This document shows, one piece after another, positions 44,875-55,024 of a stretch of 64,000 nucleotides of DNA (position 1 is the first letter of the stretch; each line of letters begins with the position of its first letter). The notes beneath the pieces are model-generated. The model had not been told where the DNA came from. It saw only the letters and a program-made list of their open reading frames with translations, and ran no database searches. Source of the stretch: Paracoccaceae bacterium (lineage in GTDB: Bacteria; Pseudomonadota; Alphaproteobacteria; Rhodobacterales; Rhodobacteraceae). Location of the stretch: contig JAGWVA010000004.1 of the NCBI GenBank assembly GCA_028875855.1, forward strand, positions 1 to 64,000. The letters are read 5' to 3'. Position numbers and translations under genes: made by a program.

Positions 44875-46830
44875 ATGAGTCTGCCGAACGGTTTCCTTGA
44901 TGAACTGCGCAGCCGCGTCACCCTTTCGCAGGTGGTGGGGCGCAAGGTCATCTGGGACATGCGCCGGTCGAACCAGGCCAAGGGCGACTTCTGGGCGCCA
45001 TGCCCGTTCCATCAGGAAAAATCCGCCAGCTTCCACGTCGATGACCGCAAGGGTTTTTACTACTGCTTCGGTTGCCATGCGAAGGGCGACGCGCTGACCT
45101 TCCTGCGCGAGACGGAAAACCTCGGCTTCATGGAGGCGGTCGAGCTGCTTGCCCGCGAGGCGGGGATGCCGGTGCCGGCCCGCGACCCGGTGGCCGCCGA
45201 AAAGGCCGACCGTCGCAGCCAACTGGCCGAGGTGATGGAGCAGGCGGTGCAGTTCTACCGTCTGCAACTGCGCGCGGCGGCGGGTGCGGCGGCGCGCGAC
45301 TACCTCGACCGGCGGCGCCTGCCGCAAGCCTCGCAGGAGCGCTTCGAGATCGGCTATGCGCCCGACGCCCGGCAGGCGCTCTGGTCGCATCTGCGCGGCA
45401 AGGGCGTGCCGGGCGAGATGATCGTCGAGGCGGGGCTGGCCGCCGTGCCGGACGGCGGGGGAGAGCCCTACGACCGCTTCCGGGGCCGGGTGATCTTTCC
45501 GATCCGCGACCAGCGCGGCCGCGCGATCAGCCTTGGCGGCCGCGCGATGGACCCGAACGCGCGGGCGAAATACCTCAACGGCCCCGAGACACCGCTTTTT
45601 GACAAGGGGCGGAGCCTCTACAACCACGGGCCCGCACGCGACGCCGCCGGCAAGGGCGCGCAGCTCATCGTGGCCGAGGGCTACATGGACGTCATCGCGC
45701 TGGTCGAGGGCGGCTTTGGCGCGGCGGTGGCCCCGTTGGGCACGGCGATCACCGAAGAACAGCTTCGCATGATGTGGCGCATCCACCCCGAGCCGGTCAT
45801 CGCGCTGGACGGGGATGCCGCCGGGATGCGCGCGGCGCTGCGCGTGATCGACCTTGCCATGCCGCTGCTCGAGGCGGGGCAGGGGCTGCGTTTCGCCGTG
45901 CTGGAAGGCGGCAAGGACCCCGACGAGATCCTGCGCAGCGGCGGCGGGGCCCCGGCCTTGCAGAAGGCCTTCGACGCCGCCCAGCCGATGGTGAACCTGC
46001 TCTGGCGGCGCGAGACGGAAGGCAAGGTCTTCGACAGTCCGGAACGCAAGGCGGCGCTGGACAAGTCGTTGCGCGCGGCGCTGAAACGGATCGCGGACCC
46101 GTCGATCCGCAGCCACTACGGCGAAGAGATCAAGCGTCTCCGGTGGGAGCTTTTCGGCACCCGCCGCCCCGGCCCGGCGCCGGGCGGGCGCAGCACAGGG
46201 GGCGGGATGGGGCGCGGCACCGGTCGCTTTGGCCCGCCGGTGCCCGTGATGCCGCTCCCCTCGACCCGTGGCTCGATGCTGGCCTCGGACGATGACCGCG
46301 TGGCCGACCGTCTGCGTGAGGCCGTGATCCTTGCCATCCTGATTGCCCATCCCGGCCTTCTGCCGCGGTTCGAGGGCGATCTGGAGCGGATGGAGTTTCT
46401 GGACGAGAGCCACGACCGGCTGCGCCACCTGATCCTGCATCATCACGACGCCCCCGATCCGGGGCAAAAAATCCGGGCCGAGGCGGGCCACGACCTTGAA
46501 AGGCTCTTTGCCTTGCCCCACGTCCAGATTGCACCCCCGATCCGCCATCCCGAGGATGCCGAACTGGCCACGCTCTGTCTTGCCGAGGAGATCGCAAAGC
46601 TCGTGTCCGCGCGTGGCGTGCAGCGCGAGATCAGCGAGGCGGCCGAGGATCTGACCGGGCTTGCCGACGAGGGGGTGACGTGGCGCTTGAGCCAGGCGGC
46701 CGAGGCGCGCAACAGTGCCGGGCGCAGCATGAAGGAGGACACGAATGACCTTGGAGAGGACCGCGCCGCGCTCTCTGCACACCTTCAAAGCCTGATAGAT
46801 GCACAGGTCTGGGTCAAGAAACGGTCCTGA
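44875..46830 (+). CDS. dnaG: DNA primase
   Basis: A 651-residue primase. The CHC2 zinc finger (CPFHQEKSASF, then FYYCFGCHAKGD) is near 43-70, and the Toprim domain has VAEGYMDVIAL near 264-274 and ALDGDAAG near 306-313. A Gly/Arg-rich linker near 435-455 leads to the DnaB-interacting helical domain. It synthesises RNA primers at replication forks. The start at 44875 lies beyond the tRNA; the extended ORF in the track runs through the tRNA gene. Upstream of rpoD by 77 bases, this is the usual dnaG-rpoD macromolecular synthesis pair without rpsU in the window. Confidence 0.96.
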   Translation: MSLPNGFLDELRSRVTLSQVVGRKVIWDMRRSNQAKGDFWAPCPFHQEKSASFHVDDRKGFYYCFGCHAKGDALTFLRETENLGFMEAVELLAREAGMPVPARDPVAAEKADRRSQLAEVMEQAVQFYRLQLRAAAGAAARDYLDRRRLPQASQERFEIGYAPDARQALWSHLRGKGVPGEMIVEAGLAAVPDGGGEPYDRFRGRVIFPIRDQRGRAISLGGRAMDPNARAKYLNGPETPLFDKGRSLYNHGPARDAAGKGAQLIVAEGYMDVIALVEGGFGAAVAPLGTAITEEQLRMMWRIHPEPVIALDGDAAGMRAALRVIDLAMPLLEAGQGLRFAVLEGGKDPDEILRSGGGAPALQKAFDAAQPMVNLLWRRETEGKVFDSPERKAALDKSLRAALKRIADPSIRSHYGEEIKRLRWELFGTRRPGPAPGGRSTGGGMGRGTGRFGPPVPVMPLPSTRGSMLASDDDRVADRLREAVILAILIAHPGLLPRFEGDLERMEFLDESHDRLRHLILHHHDAPDPGQKIRAEAGHDLERLFALPHVQIAPPIRHPEDAELATLCLAEEIAKLVSARGVQREISEAAEDLTGLADEGVTWRLSQAAEARNSAGRSMKEDTNDLGEDRAALSAHLQSLIDAQVWVKKRS

Positions 46831-46907
46831 CCCCTTTCCGCCTCTGTGATTCGGGCTATTGATTCGATACACAGGGCCAATGATTCGGCCCTTCGCGAGG
46901 AGCATCC

Positions 46908-48899
<1,992 letters not shown>

Positions 48900-48922
48900 T
48901 TCCTTACGGTTGAAGGAACGGA

Positions 48923-48964
48923 AACAGATCGCCCCGGAAACGTGTGTTTCCGGGGCGATCTGTT
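48923..48964 (+). terminator. Long palindromic terminator after rpoD
   Basis: A perfect 19-base-pair stem (AACAGATCGCCCCGGAAAC and its complement) with a GTGT tetraloop lies 23 bases after the rpoD stop. The T tract is poor, but a stem of this length is a strong barrier. The symmetry would let it work in both directions. Confidence 0.8.
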
Positions 48965-49088
48965 GCGGGTTTGCGCCGAGGGGCAACGAAAATACCGTGA
49001 AGGTGACTCTCGCACCCACATTTCTCCTATGACCAAAAGGCGGTTTGGTTTATTCAAAAGGCCATGTGTTTGTAGATGCGGATGGGGT

Positions 49089-49430
49089 ATGGATCGCGTA
49101 GAGGATCCCAGTGAGCGGTTTCGGCGCAACCTTTTCAGGTTGATGCGAGAAAAAGGCATGTCGGCGGCCGCCTTGTCGCGCGCAGCGGGCCTCAATCCGC
49201 GTGCGGTGAAAGATATCGAGGAACGTCGCGCCAACAGCCCGCGCATTGCGACCGTCGTCGCCCTTGCGCGCGGTCTCGGTGTGAGCGAGGCGACGCTGCT
49301 CGGCTTGCCTTCGGCGATGGAAGTGTCGCCCGAACTGTCGGCCTTCCTGGCCCGGTTCGACCCGGAGCAGCAGGACGAGATCCTTCAGCGCCTCTCGGAG
49401 ATGTTTCCAAGCGCCAAGGCCGCGTCCTGA
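49089..49430 (+). CDS. Small XRE-family DNA-binding protein
   Basis: A 113-residue protein with an HTH_XRE domain at residues 8-65 (FRRNLFRLMREKGMSAAALS, then RAAGLNPRAVKDIEERR) and a C-terminal tail containing PELSAFLARFDPEQQDEILQRL. It resembles host-type small cro/CI repressors rather than a phage gene; there is no toxin partner next to it. The start at 49089 is chosen because it opens the domain; an upstream ATG at 49029 gives a Cys-rich extension that is unlikely. The target is unknown. Confidence 0.8.
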   Translation: MDRVEDPSERFRRNLFRLMREKGMSAAALSRAAGLNPRAVKDIEERRANSPRIATVVALARGLGVSEATLLGLPSAMEVSPELSAFLARFDPEQQDEILQRLSEMFPSAKAAS

Positions 49431-49747
49431 CGCGGTCCTGTCGCCGGCACGGCGGGGGCAGGGCTCGCCGTCCGTCGTGACGGCTGCGCCGTTTGGGCAG
49501 TCCGGTTCGTCAGCTTGGCACGCGCCCGCGCTTGGTGCGACGTCCGGGCCATCGTCGTCGGTGCGCTGACGGTCATGCATCCCTGCCGCTTGTTCGTCCG
49601 GCAAAGGTGGAAACCCGTTTCAACGCGGGCAGGCTGGTTTGCCTGCGTCGCGTCGCCGGCTTTGGAATTTTGCGGTTGACCGAATTTTATAATGGAATGT
49701 AAATTCCACGCGGTCCGGACGTCCCGGCCCACCGCGTGGAGACTCAC
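49431..49747. promoter_or_regulatory. 317-bp intergenic region upstream of the inositol-type operon
   Basis: No gene is supported in the first 250 bases. Near the right end are a perfect TATAAT at 49688-49693 and, overlapping its last base, the operator-like TGGAAT-GTAA-ATTCCA. A further inverted repeat CCACGCGGT/ACCGCGTGG (49706-49714 and 49730-49738) sits in the leader just before a GGAG ribosome binding site at 49738. Confidence 0.5.
49693..49708. promoter_or_regulatory. Predicted IolR-type operator (GGAA-N6-TTCC)
   Basis: TGGAATGTAAATTCCA is an inverted repeat of the form GGAA-N6-TTCC, the motif I recall being described for the RpiR-family inositol repressor IolR of Sinorhizobium. It immediately follows a TATAAT -10 element, so a bound repressor would block polymerase. 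The downstream genes fit inositol use. Confidence 0.6.
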
Positions 49748-49915
49748 GTGAACCTGCCCTATGCCCTGAACGACATGACCACCCCGGGGGCCCTTGCGGG
49801 TCCTTTTCCAGGCACCACTCCGCGACCGTCCGGCTGTCCGTCGCTTGCGGCTACGCCGCACCGGCACGGGGTCTTCGCCCGGATCAGGGGGGGCGCGCAT
49901 GCAGCCCGCGTCTGA
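49748..49915 (+). pseudogene. Short ORF resembling the cut-off start of a sugar isomerase/epimerase (TIM-barrel) gene
   Basis: A GTG with a well-placed GGAG ribosome binding site begins a 55-codon frame reading VNLPYALNDMTTPGALAGPF and ending inside the SDR gene. The N-terminal ALNDMTTP resembles the ALNHMTTP-type opening of IolE-like sugar phosphate isomerase/epimerases common in rhodobacterial inositol operons, but the similarity stops after a few residues. I read it as the remnant of such a gene after an internal deletion; a true leader peptide is the alternative. Confidence 0.45.
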
Positions 49916-50696
49916 TCGGCTCCATTCCGGGACGGTTGCTGTGGTGACCGGCGGCTCGCAGGGGCTGGGCCTTGCGATTGCACAGGAGCTGATCGCGCAG
50001 GGCTGCGGGCAGATCGTCATCGCCGGGCGCGCCGTCGCAAAGGGCGAGGAGGCCGCACGGGCGCTGCGCGAGACCGGCGCCGATGCCCGCTTCCTGCCCG
50101 TGGACATGGGGCAGGCCGACGAGGCCATCGCCCTGATCGACCGCGCGGCCGCCCGCTTTGGGCGCGTCACGGCGCTTGTCAACGCTGCGGCGATCACCGA
50201 CCGCGGCTCGATCCTCGACACCACGCCCGAGGCCTGGGACCGGATGATGGCGGTGAATGCCAAGGGGCCGTATTTCGCCCTGCAACGCTTCGCCCAGCTT
50301 GCCGTGGCGGCGGGCCATCCGGCGTCGGCGGTGAACATCCTGTCGATGGTTACCCATTGCGGGCAAAGCGTCCTGTCGCCCTATTCGGCGTCCAAGGCGG
50401 CGCTGGCCAATGTGACCAAGAACGCGGCGCAGGCCTTGCGGCGCAACCGCATCCGGGTGAACGGGATCAACTGCGGCTGGATGGACACGCCGGGCGAGGA
50501 TGCGGTGCAGCGGCGCTTCCACGGGGCGGGGGACGACTGGCTGGCAAAGGCCGAGGCGGCGCAACCCTTCGGCAGCCTCGTCAAGCCGATGGACGTCGCG
50601 CGGCTGGCCGCCTACATGCTTGGGCCCGGGTCCGGCGTCATGACCGGTGCGCTTGTCGATTTCGACCAGAACGTCGCCGGCGCCTATCCGGAATAG
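49899..50696 (+). CDS. SDR family oxidoreductase, inositol/sugar dehydrogenase-like
   Basis: A 265-residue short-chain dehydrogenase. The cofactor loop TGGSQGLGLAIA is near 17-28, NAAAITDRG near 91-99, the catalytic serine in NILSMVTHCG near 147-156 and the Tyr-x3-Lys is YSASK near 161-165. The ATG follows AGGGGGG and overlaps the preceding small ORF. With the Gfo/Idh/MocA gene 51 bases behind, it probably oxidises a polyol. The N-terminal extension in the ORF track lies in another frame of the remnant. Confidence 0.85.
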   Translation: MQPASDRLHSGTVAVVTGGSQGLGLAIAQELIAQGCGQIVIAGRAVAKGEEAARALRETGADARFLPVDMGQADEAIALIDRAAARFGRVTALVNAAAITDRGSILDTTPEAWDRMMAVNAKGPYFALQRFAQLAVAAGHPASAVNILSMVTHCGQSVLSPYSASKAALANVTKNAAQALRRNRIRVNGINCGWMDTPGEDAVQRRFHGAGDDWLAKAEAAQPFGSLVKPMDVARLAAYMLGPGSGVMTGALVDFDQNVAGAYPE

Positions 50697-50747
50697 GGCG
50701 CGGTATTTTTCAAGCCGGCGCGGGCCGGCATAGCAACCGAGGACGAT

Positions 50748-51752
50748 ATGACTCTCAAGTTCGGGCTTTTGGGCGCAGGCCGCATCGGCAAGGTCCATGC
50801 CAAGGCCATCACCGGCGACGCCAATGCGCGGCTGGTGGCGGTGGCGGATGCCTTCCCAGCCGCGGCGCAGGCGATTGCCGATCAATACGGCTGCGAGATC
50901 CGCAGCATCGAGGCGATCGAGGCGGCCGGCGACATCGACGCGGTGGTGATCTGCACCCCGACCGACACGCATGCCGACCTGATCGAACGCTTCGCGCGCG
51001 CGGGCAAGGCGATCTTCTGTGAAAAGCCCATTGACCTCAGCCTCGACCGGGTGAAGGCCTGCCTCAAGGTCGTGCGCGAGACGAAGGCGACCCTCATGGT
51101 CGGCTTCAACCGCCGCTTCGATCCCCATTTCGCCGCCGTCCGCGCCGAGATCGACGCGGGCACCATCGGCACGGTCGAGATGGTCACCATCACCTCGCGC
51201 GATCCGGGGGCGCCGCCCGTCGAATACATCGCGCGGTCGGGCGGGATCTTCCGCGACATGACGATCCACGATTTCGACATGGCCCGCTTCCTGCTGGGCG
51301 AAGAGGTGGCGGAAGTCGCGGCCATGGCCTCGGTTCTGGTCGATCCCGCCATCGGGACGGCGGGCGACTACGACTCGGTGCAGGTCATGCTGAAGACCGC
51401 GACCGGCAAGCAGGCGATGATCTCGAACTCGCGCCGGGCGACCTATGGCTATGACCAGCGGATCGAGGTGCATGGCTCCAAGGGGGCCGTCGCGGCCGAG
51501 AACCAGCGCCCCGTGTCGATCGAGGTCGCCTCGGCCGCCGGATACACCCGCCCGCCGCTGCACGATTTCTTCATGACCCGCTACACCGAGGCCTATGCCG
51601 CCGAGATCGCGGGTTTCATCGCGGCGGTCGCGGGCAAGACGCCCGCCCATCCCTCGGGCGAGGATGGCCTTGTGGCCCTGGCTCTGGCCGAGGCCGCGAT
51701 GAAATCGGTGAAGGAAGGGCGGACGGTCAAGGTGTCGGAGGTCCTTGGCTGA
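50748..51752 (+). CDS. iolG: Inositol 2-dehydrogenase (Gfo/Idh/MocA family)
   Basis: A 334-residue NAD-dependent dehydrogenase. The Rossmann motif GLLGAGRIGKVHAKAI is at 6-21, the family signature EKPIDLS near 97-103, and GGIFRDMTIHDFDMARFLLG near 166-185 carries the catalytic His/Asp. These match myo-inositol 2-dehydrogenase (IdhA/IolG), which makes scyllo-inosose. A specific relative acting on another inositol or a sugar cannot be excluded. It is the last recognisable gene of the small operon; no transporter, iolB, iolC, iolD or iolE is adjacent. Confidence 0.85.
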   Translation: MTLKFGLLGAGRIGKVHAKAITGDANARLVAVADAFPAAAQAIADQYGCEIRSIEAIEAAGDIDAVVICTPTDTHADLIERFARAGKAIFCEKPIDLSLDRVKACLKVVRETKATLMVGFNRRFDPHFAAVRAEIDAGTIGTVEMVTITSRDPGAPPVEYIARSGGIFRDMTIHDFDMARFLLGEEVAEVAAMASVLVDPAIGTAGDYDSVQVMLKTATGKQAMISNSRRATYGYDQRIEVHGSKGAVAAENQRPVSIEVASAAGYTRPPLHDFFMTRYTEAYAAEIAGFIAAVAGKTPAHPSGEDGLVALALAEAAMKSVKEGRTVKVSEVLG

Positions 51753-52141
51753 TCGGTGGTCCTGCCGGGCCGCCAGGCACGCGTCATGATCGACAAGCCC
51801 AAGGCGGCGGAGGCGTCCCCGTCGCCGCCGCCTTCGACGCCCGGCGATCCCGGATGGCCCTGGATCTCTGTGCCTTCGGGTGACGGCGGGGGCCGGCACC
51901 ATCCCGCACGGCGCCTGCCGGGAACCGCAGAGCGCATCGGGATGGCCCGTCGCCCGTGTCGCTCGGCCGGTCCGCGGCCACAAGCCCGCGCCGCCCTTGC
52001 CAGCCCCTTGCGCCCCGGGCGGGCTGTCCTGCCCCGCAGCCGGTCGCGTCCGGGCCCTGTCCGCACCCCTTGTCCGGCCCCGGGGGACTGCTCGCGGACG
52101 CAGAGCCCGGCCCGAAGGATCGCCCGCAAGGGCCGGGCGGG
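51753..52141. other. 389-bp gene-free GC-rich gap
   Basis: Between iolG and the Hint-domain gene I see no credible gene, RNA or promoter. The open frames on both strands are Arg/Pro/Gly-rich, as expected for chance ORFs at this base composition. It could be decayed coding sequence, but I find no recognisable remnant. Confidence 0.5.
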
Positions 52142-53278
52142 TCATCCCGTTCCCGCCTGCGCCATGGGCCGGTGTCGCGCCGCCGCCGAAGCGGATGCGG
52201 CGATCTGACCCCTGGGCCGAAAACTTGCATCGACGACAGGATGCCCGTTGCGCATCAGCCGTTCCACGAACTCACGTTGCCTGCGACCCGAGGGGATGGG
52301 GTGGCAGGGCAGGGCCGTCTGGCCCGCGGCGATGCCGCGCCGTAGCATCCCGGGCAGGGCCTGCAAGGTCATCGGGCCCAACAGGCAGCTTTCGACCAGC
52401 GCGCCGTTTGCCCAGAGAACCGAGTGTTCGGCGAGTTCCAGATGGGTGTAGTCCACGCGTGGGGCGGTCGTCTCCGTGCGCACGCCGGCAAGGCCGACAA
52501 GACGCTTGGCGGCGACGAGCACGCGCGGCTCGTGAAACATCCGCTCGACCAACAGCGACTCGCACAGCACGCGGTGATTGCCCGACAGGTAAAGCGTCTT
52601 CTCGGGCATGCCATCGCCAAGGGCCCCCGCGTCGAACCGGATGGGCGCGCCCGCCCCCGTCGCCGGGGCGGACATGCGATAGATCGCAACCACGGGCTGG
52701 ACCGCGCCATCGAGGGTCGAGACCAGATCGCCGGGCCGCAAATCCTCGACCGGGCGCGGGCCTTCGGGGGTCAGGATTTCGGTGCCGGGACCGAAACAGA
52801 CGGTCGTGTTGTCGATCGAGTTGCTTGTGAACATGCGGGCAAAAAGATCGTCGTTCACTGCGGTGGGCGTGATCGACTGGATGTTGAGATGGTCGAGCGG
52901 GTTCGCGAATTCGGTCAGAAAGGTTTCACCGCTTGGGGTCTGGAAAATCAGCGCGCTTGTCGAGAGGGTGCTGCCATCGCCCAGCACGATATCGACGTTG
53001 TGCCAGACGCCCTGATTGACGGATTCGGTAACCGGACCGCTGCCCGTGTCGTAGGTGACATAATCCCCACCGGGCGCCACGGACCCGTCGAAATCGACGA
53101 ATCCGTCGTTGTTGCCATCGGTGTAGGTCACCGATTGGACCGACATGGTCGCGCTGGTATAGGTCTGGCCCAGCAACGCGCCGGAGTTCTCGGCCCCGCC
53201 CACGCCATCGGGGTCGATATTGGCGATGCCATCCGAAAAGTTGCCAAGCCGGATGACGTTCTGCGTGACGTCCACCAT
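52142..53278 (-). CDS. Hint (hedgehog/intein) domain protein
   Basis: A 378-residue protein without a typical signal peptide. Residues 1-155 are Gly/Asp/Thr-rich beta-like sequence (GNFSDGIANIDPDGVGGAEN, DGNNDGFVDFDG), suggestive of a calcium-binding extracellular module. Residues about 158-330 form a Hint domain of the bacterial Hint_2 type: CFGPGTEILTPEGPRPVEDL begins with the nucleophile-type cysteine, and LYLSGNHRVLCE carries the usual SxxHR histidine. Such proteins are common in Rhodobacteraceae and their function is unsettled; secretion by a type I system is plausible. The stop at 52142 yields an unusual Ala/Arg-rich tail. Confidence 0.8.
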   Translation of the reverse strand: MVDVTQNVIRLGNFSDGIANIDPDGVGGAENSGALLGQTYTSATMSVQSVTYTDGNNDGFVDFDGSVAPGGDYVTYDTGSGPVTESVNQGVWHNVDIVLGDGSTLSTSALIFQTPSGETFLTEFANPLDHLNIQSITPTAVNDDLFARMFTSNSIDNTTVCFGPGTEILTPEGPRPVEDLRPGDLVSTLDGAVQPVVAIYRMSAPATGAGAPIRFDAGALGDGMPEKTLYLSGNHRVLCESLLVERMFHEPRVLVAAKRLVGLAGVRTETTAPRVDYTHLELAEHSVLWANGALVESCLLGPMTLQALPGMLRRGIAAGQTALPCHPIPSGRRQREFVERLMRNGHPVVDASFRPRGQIAASASAAARHRPMAQAGTG

Positions 53279-53379
53279 CGTATGCCCTCCGCGTATCCCG
53301 GTTCGGAATACAGGATGAGGCTTTCCGATCGCTTAAGGGCGGCGGGTTCGATCCGACCTTGACGCGTGTTCTGTCCCGC

Positions 53380-55023
53380 TCAGCCCGCAGCCATCGCGGG
53401 ACGTTCCGCGGCGACGGCCAGTTCCGCCTCGAGCGCCATGCCAAGCCGCAGGATCGTTCCCTCATCGAACAGACGCCCCCAGAGCGATATGCCCTGCGGC
53501 ACGCGGTGTTTCGGTCCCGGCTGCTCGACCATCTGGCGGCGGCCGATCGTCGTGCGGGTGCGCGTTCCGCTGTGCAGGAAGCCCGCGCGCAGGTGCAGGC
53601 AGGGATGGCCTGTGAAGTTCGAGGCGACCAGCATCGGCCCGGTCGAGAAGGGGCCGATCAGCACGTCGATCTTCTCGAACATCTCGTGCAGCGCCTGCAT
53701 CGCGCGAAAGCGCAGCCGGTCGAGCTGCACATGATCCACCGCCGACAGGAACCGCGCGGCGCGGAACAGGTTGGGCCATGCCCCGGCCGTCTGTGCCGTC
53801 AGCATGTCGTCGCGGTCTTCCAGCGTCAGGTCCTCGAACATCGCGGCCGCTTCGGCATAGACGGTGGCTAGCAGCGCGTTCCACGGCAGATCGGGCAGGC
53901 TCACTTCGGTCACCGACAGGCCGAGCCGGCGCACGGCGTCCAGCGCCGCGTGATCCACGGCGGTCGCCTCGCTGCCGAAGGCTTCGGGCAGGAAGCCGAT
54001 GCGCAGCCCCGCGATCCCCGCGTCTGCGTCGAACGGGAACGGCGCGTCGATCGATCCGCGATCCTGCGGGTCGGGGCCGTTCAGGACCGACAGGACCATC
54101 GCGGTATCCTCGACCGCGCGGCAGATCGGCCCCACCTTGTCGAGCGAGGGGCAAAGCGCCATGCCGCCCTGGCGCGAGATGCGGCCGAAGGTCGGGCGCA
54201 GCCCCGTCGTGCCGCAGCGCTGGCTGGGCGAGGTGATGGAGCCGAGCGTCTCCGTCCCGATGGCGAAGCCGCAGAGCCCCGCCGCCGTGGCCGAGGCCGA
54301 ACCTGCGGAGGAGCCGCTCGACCCTTCCTCGAGGTTCCAGGGGTTGCGGCAGGTGCCGCCATACCAGATGTCGCCATAGGCGAGCGCGCCCACCGCGGTC
54401 TTGCCCAAGAGCACCGCGCCCGCGGCCCGAAGGCGGGCGACGACGGCGGCGTCTCGGTCGGGCACGCGGTCGCGGTAGGGTTCCGCCCCCCAGCCGGTCG
54501 GAACGCCCGCCGTGTCGAACAGGTCTTTCAGCGCATAGGGAATGCCGTGCAGGGGGCCAAGCCATCTGCCCGCGGCCAGCGCCGCATCGGCGGCGGCGGC
54601 CTCTGCGCGGGCCAGATCGGCGGTCACGGTGGCAAAGCAGAAGAGCTGCGGGTTCAGCGTCTCGATCCGGTCGAGGTAGATCCCGGTCAGGGCCGCGCTG
54701 GTGATCTTGCGCGCGGCGATCCAAGCGGAGAGCTGCCAGAGCGGGGCAAAGGCGATGTCCGCGGGATCGGCGGGCAGGGGGCCGGGATCGGCCGCGCGAA
54801 AGCGCGAGGGGCCGGGCGCGGGCATCCGCGTCTGCGGCAGGCGCGGATCGAAGCGCAGCGCAGGCGGCTCGGCATTGTCGAAGCGAAGCACGCGGCGCGT
54901 GGCGGTCACGCCCAACTGCTCCTCCAGCGTGTCGAGCATGAGCGCGCGTTCGCCATCCGTGTAGGTCACGCCGAAAATGCGCTCGGCGGCCGCGATCATC
55001 TCGGGGGTCATGGTCTCGGCCAT
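53380..55023 (-). CDS. Amidase (amidase signature family)
   Basis: A 547-residue amidase. The catalytic Ser-cisSer-Lys triad is seen as Lys in ALKDLFDTAG near 164, the Gly/Ser-rich signature SSGSSAGSASA near 235-245 and the nucleophile region GTETLGSITSPS near 255-266. The first 90 residues (AAERIFGVTYTDGERALMLD) are an extension that resembles the small DUF4089/AtzG-like partner found with some amidases, as if fused. The substrate is unknown. It starts one base after the GGT-like stop (TGAGATG) and is the last gene of the operon. Confidence 0.88.
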   Translation of the reverse strand: MAETMTPEMIAAAERIFGVTYTDGERALMLDTLEEQLGVTATRRVLRFDNAEPPALRFDPRLPQTRMPAPGPSRFRAADPGPLPADPADIAFAPLWQLSAWIAARKITSAALTGIYLDRIETLNPQLFCFATVTADLARAEAAAADAALAAGRWLGPLHGIPYALKDLFDTAGVPTGWGAEPYRDRVPDRDAAVVARLRAAGAVLLGKTAVGALAYGDIWYGGTCRNPWNLEEGSSGSSAGSASATAAGLCGFAIGTETLGSITSPSQRCGTTGLRPTFGRISRQGGMALCPSLDKVGPICRAVEDTAMVLSVLNGPDPQDRGSIDAPFPFDADAGIAGLRIGFLPEAFGSEATAVDHAALDAVRRLGLSVTEVSLPDLPWNALLATVYAEAAAMFEDLTLEDRDDMLTAQTAGAWPNLFRAARFLSAVDHVQLDRLRFRAMQALHEMFEKIDVLIGPFSTGPMLVASNFTGHPCLHLRAGFLHSGTRTRTTIGRRQMVEQPGPKHRVPQGISLWGRLFDEGTILRLGMALEAELAVAAERPAMAAG

Positions 55024-55024
55024 C

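Noticed and set aside
44680-46905. A minus-strand ORF of 741 residues
   Set aside because: It is antisense to dnaG and would read through tRNA-Tyr.
49089-49430. XRE protein as part of a toxin-antitoxin or phage repressor module
   Set aside because: No short partner gene, integrase or phage gene is adjacent, and the next genes are metabolic.
49676-49681. TTGACC as the -35 for the TATAAT at 49688
   Set aside because: The spacing is only six bases; the perfect -10 must work with a weaker upstream element.
51753-52141. A decayed gene between iolG and the Hint protein
   Set aside because: No frame on either strand shows a recognisable motif; the open frames are Arg/Pro-rich chance ORFs.
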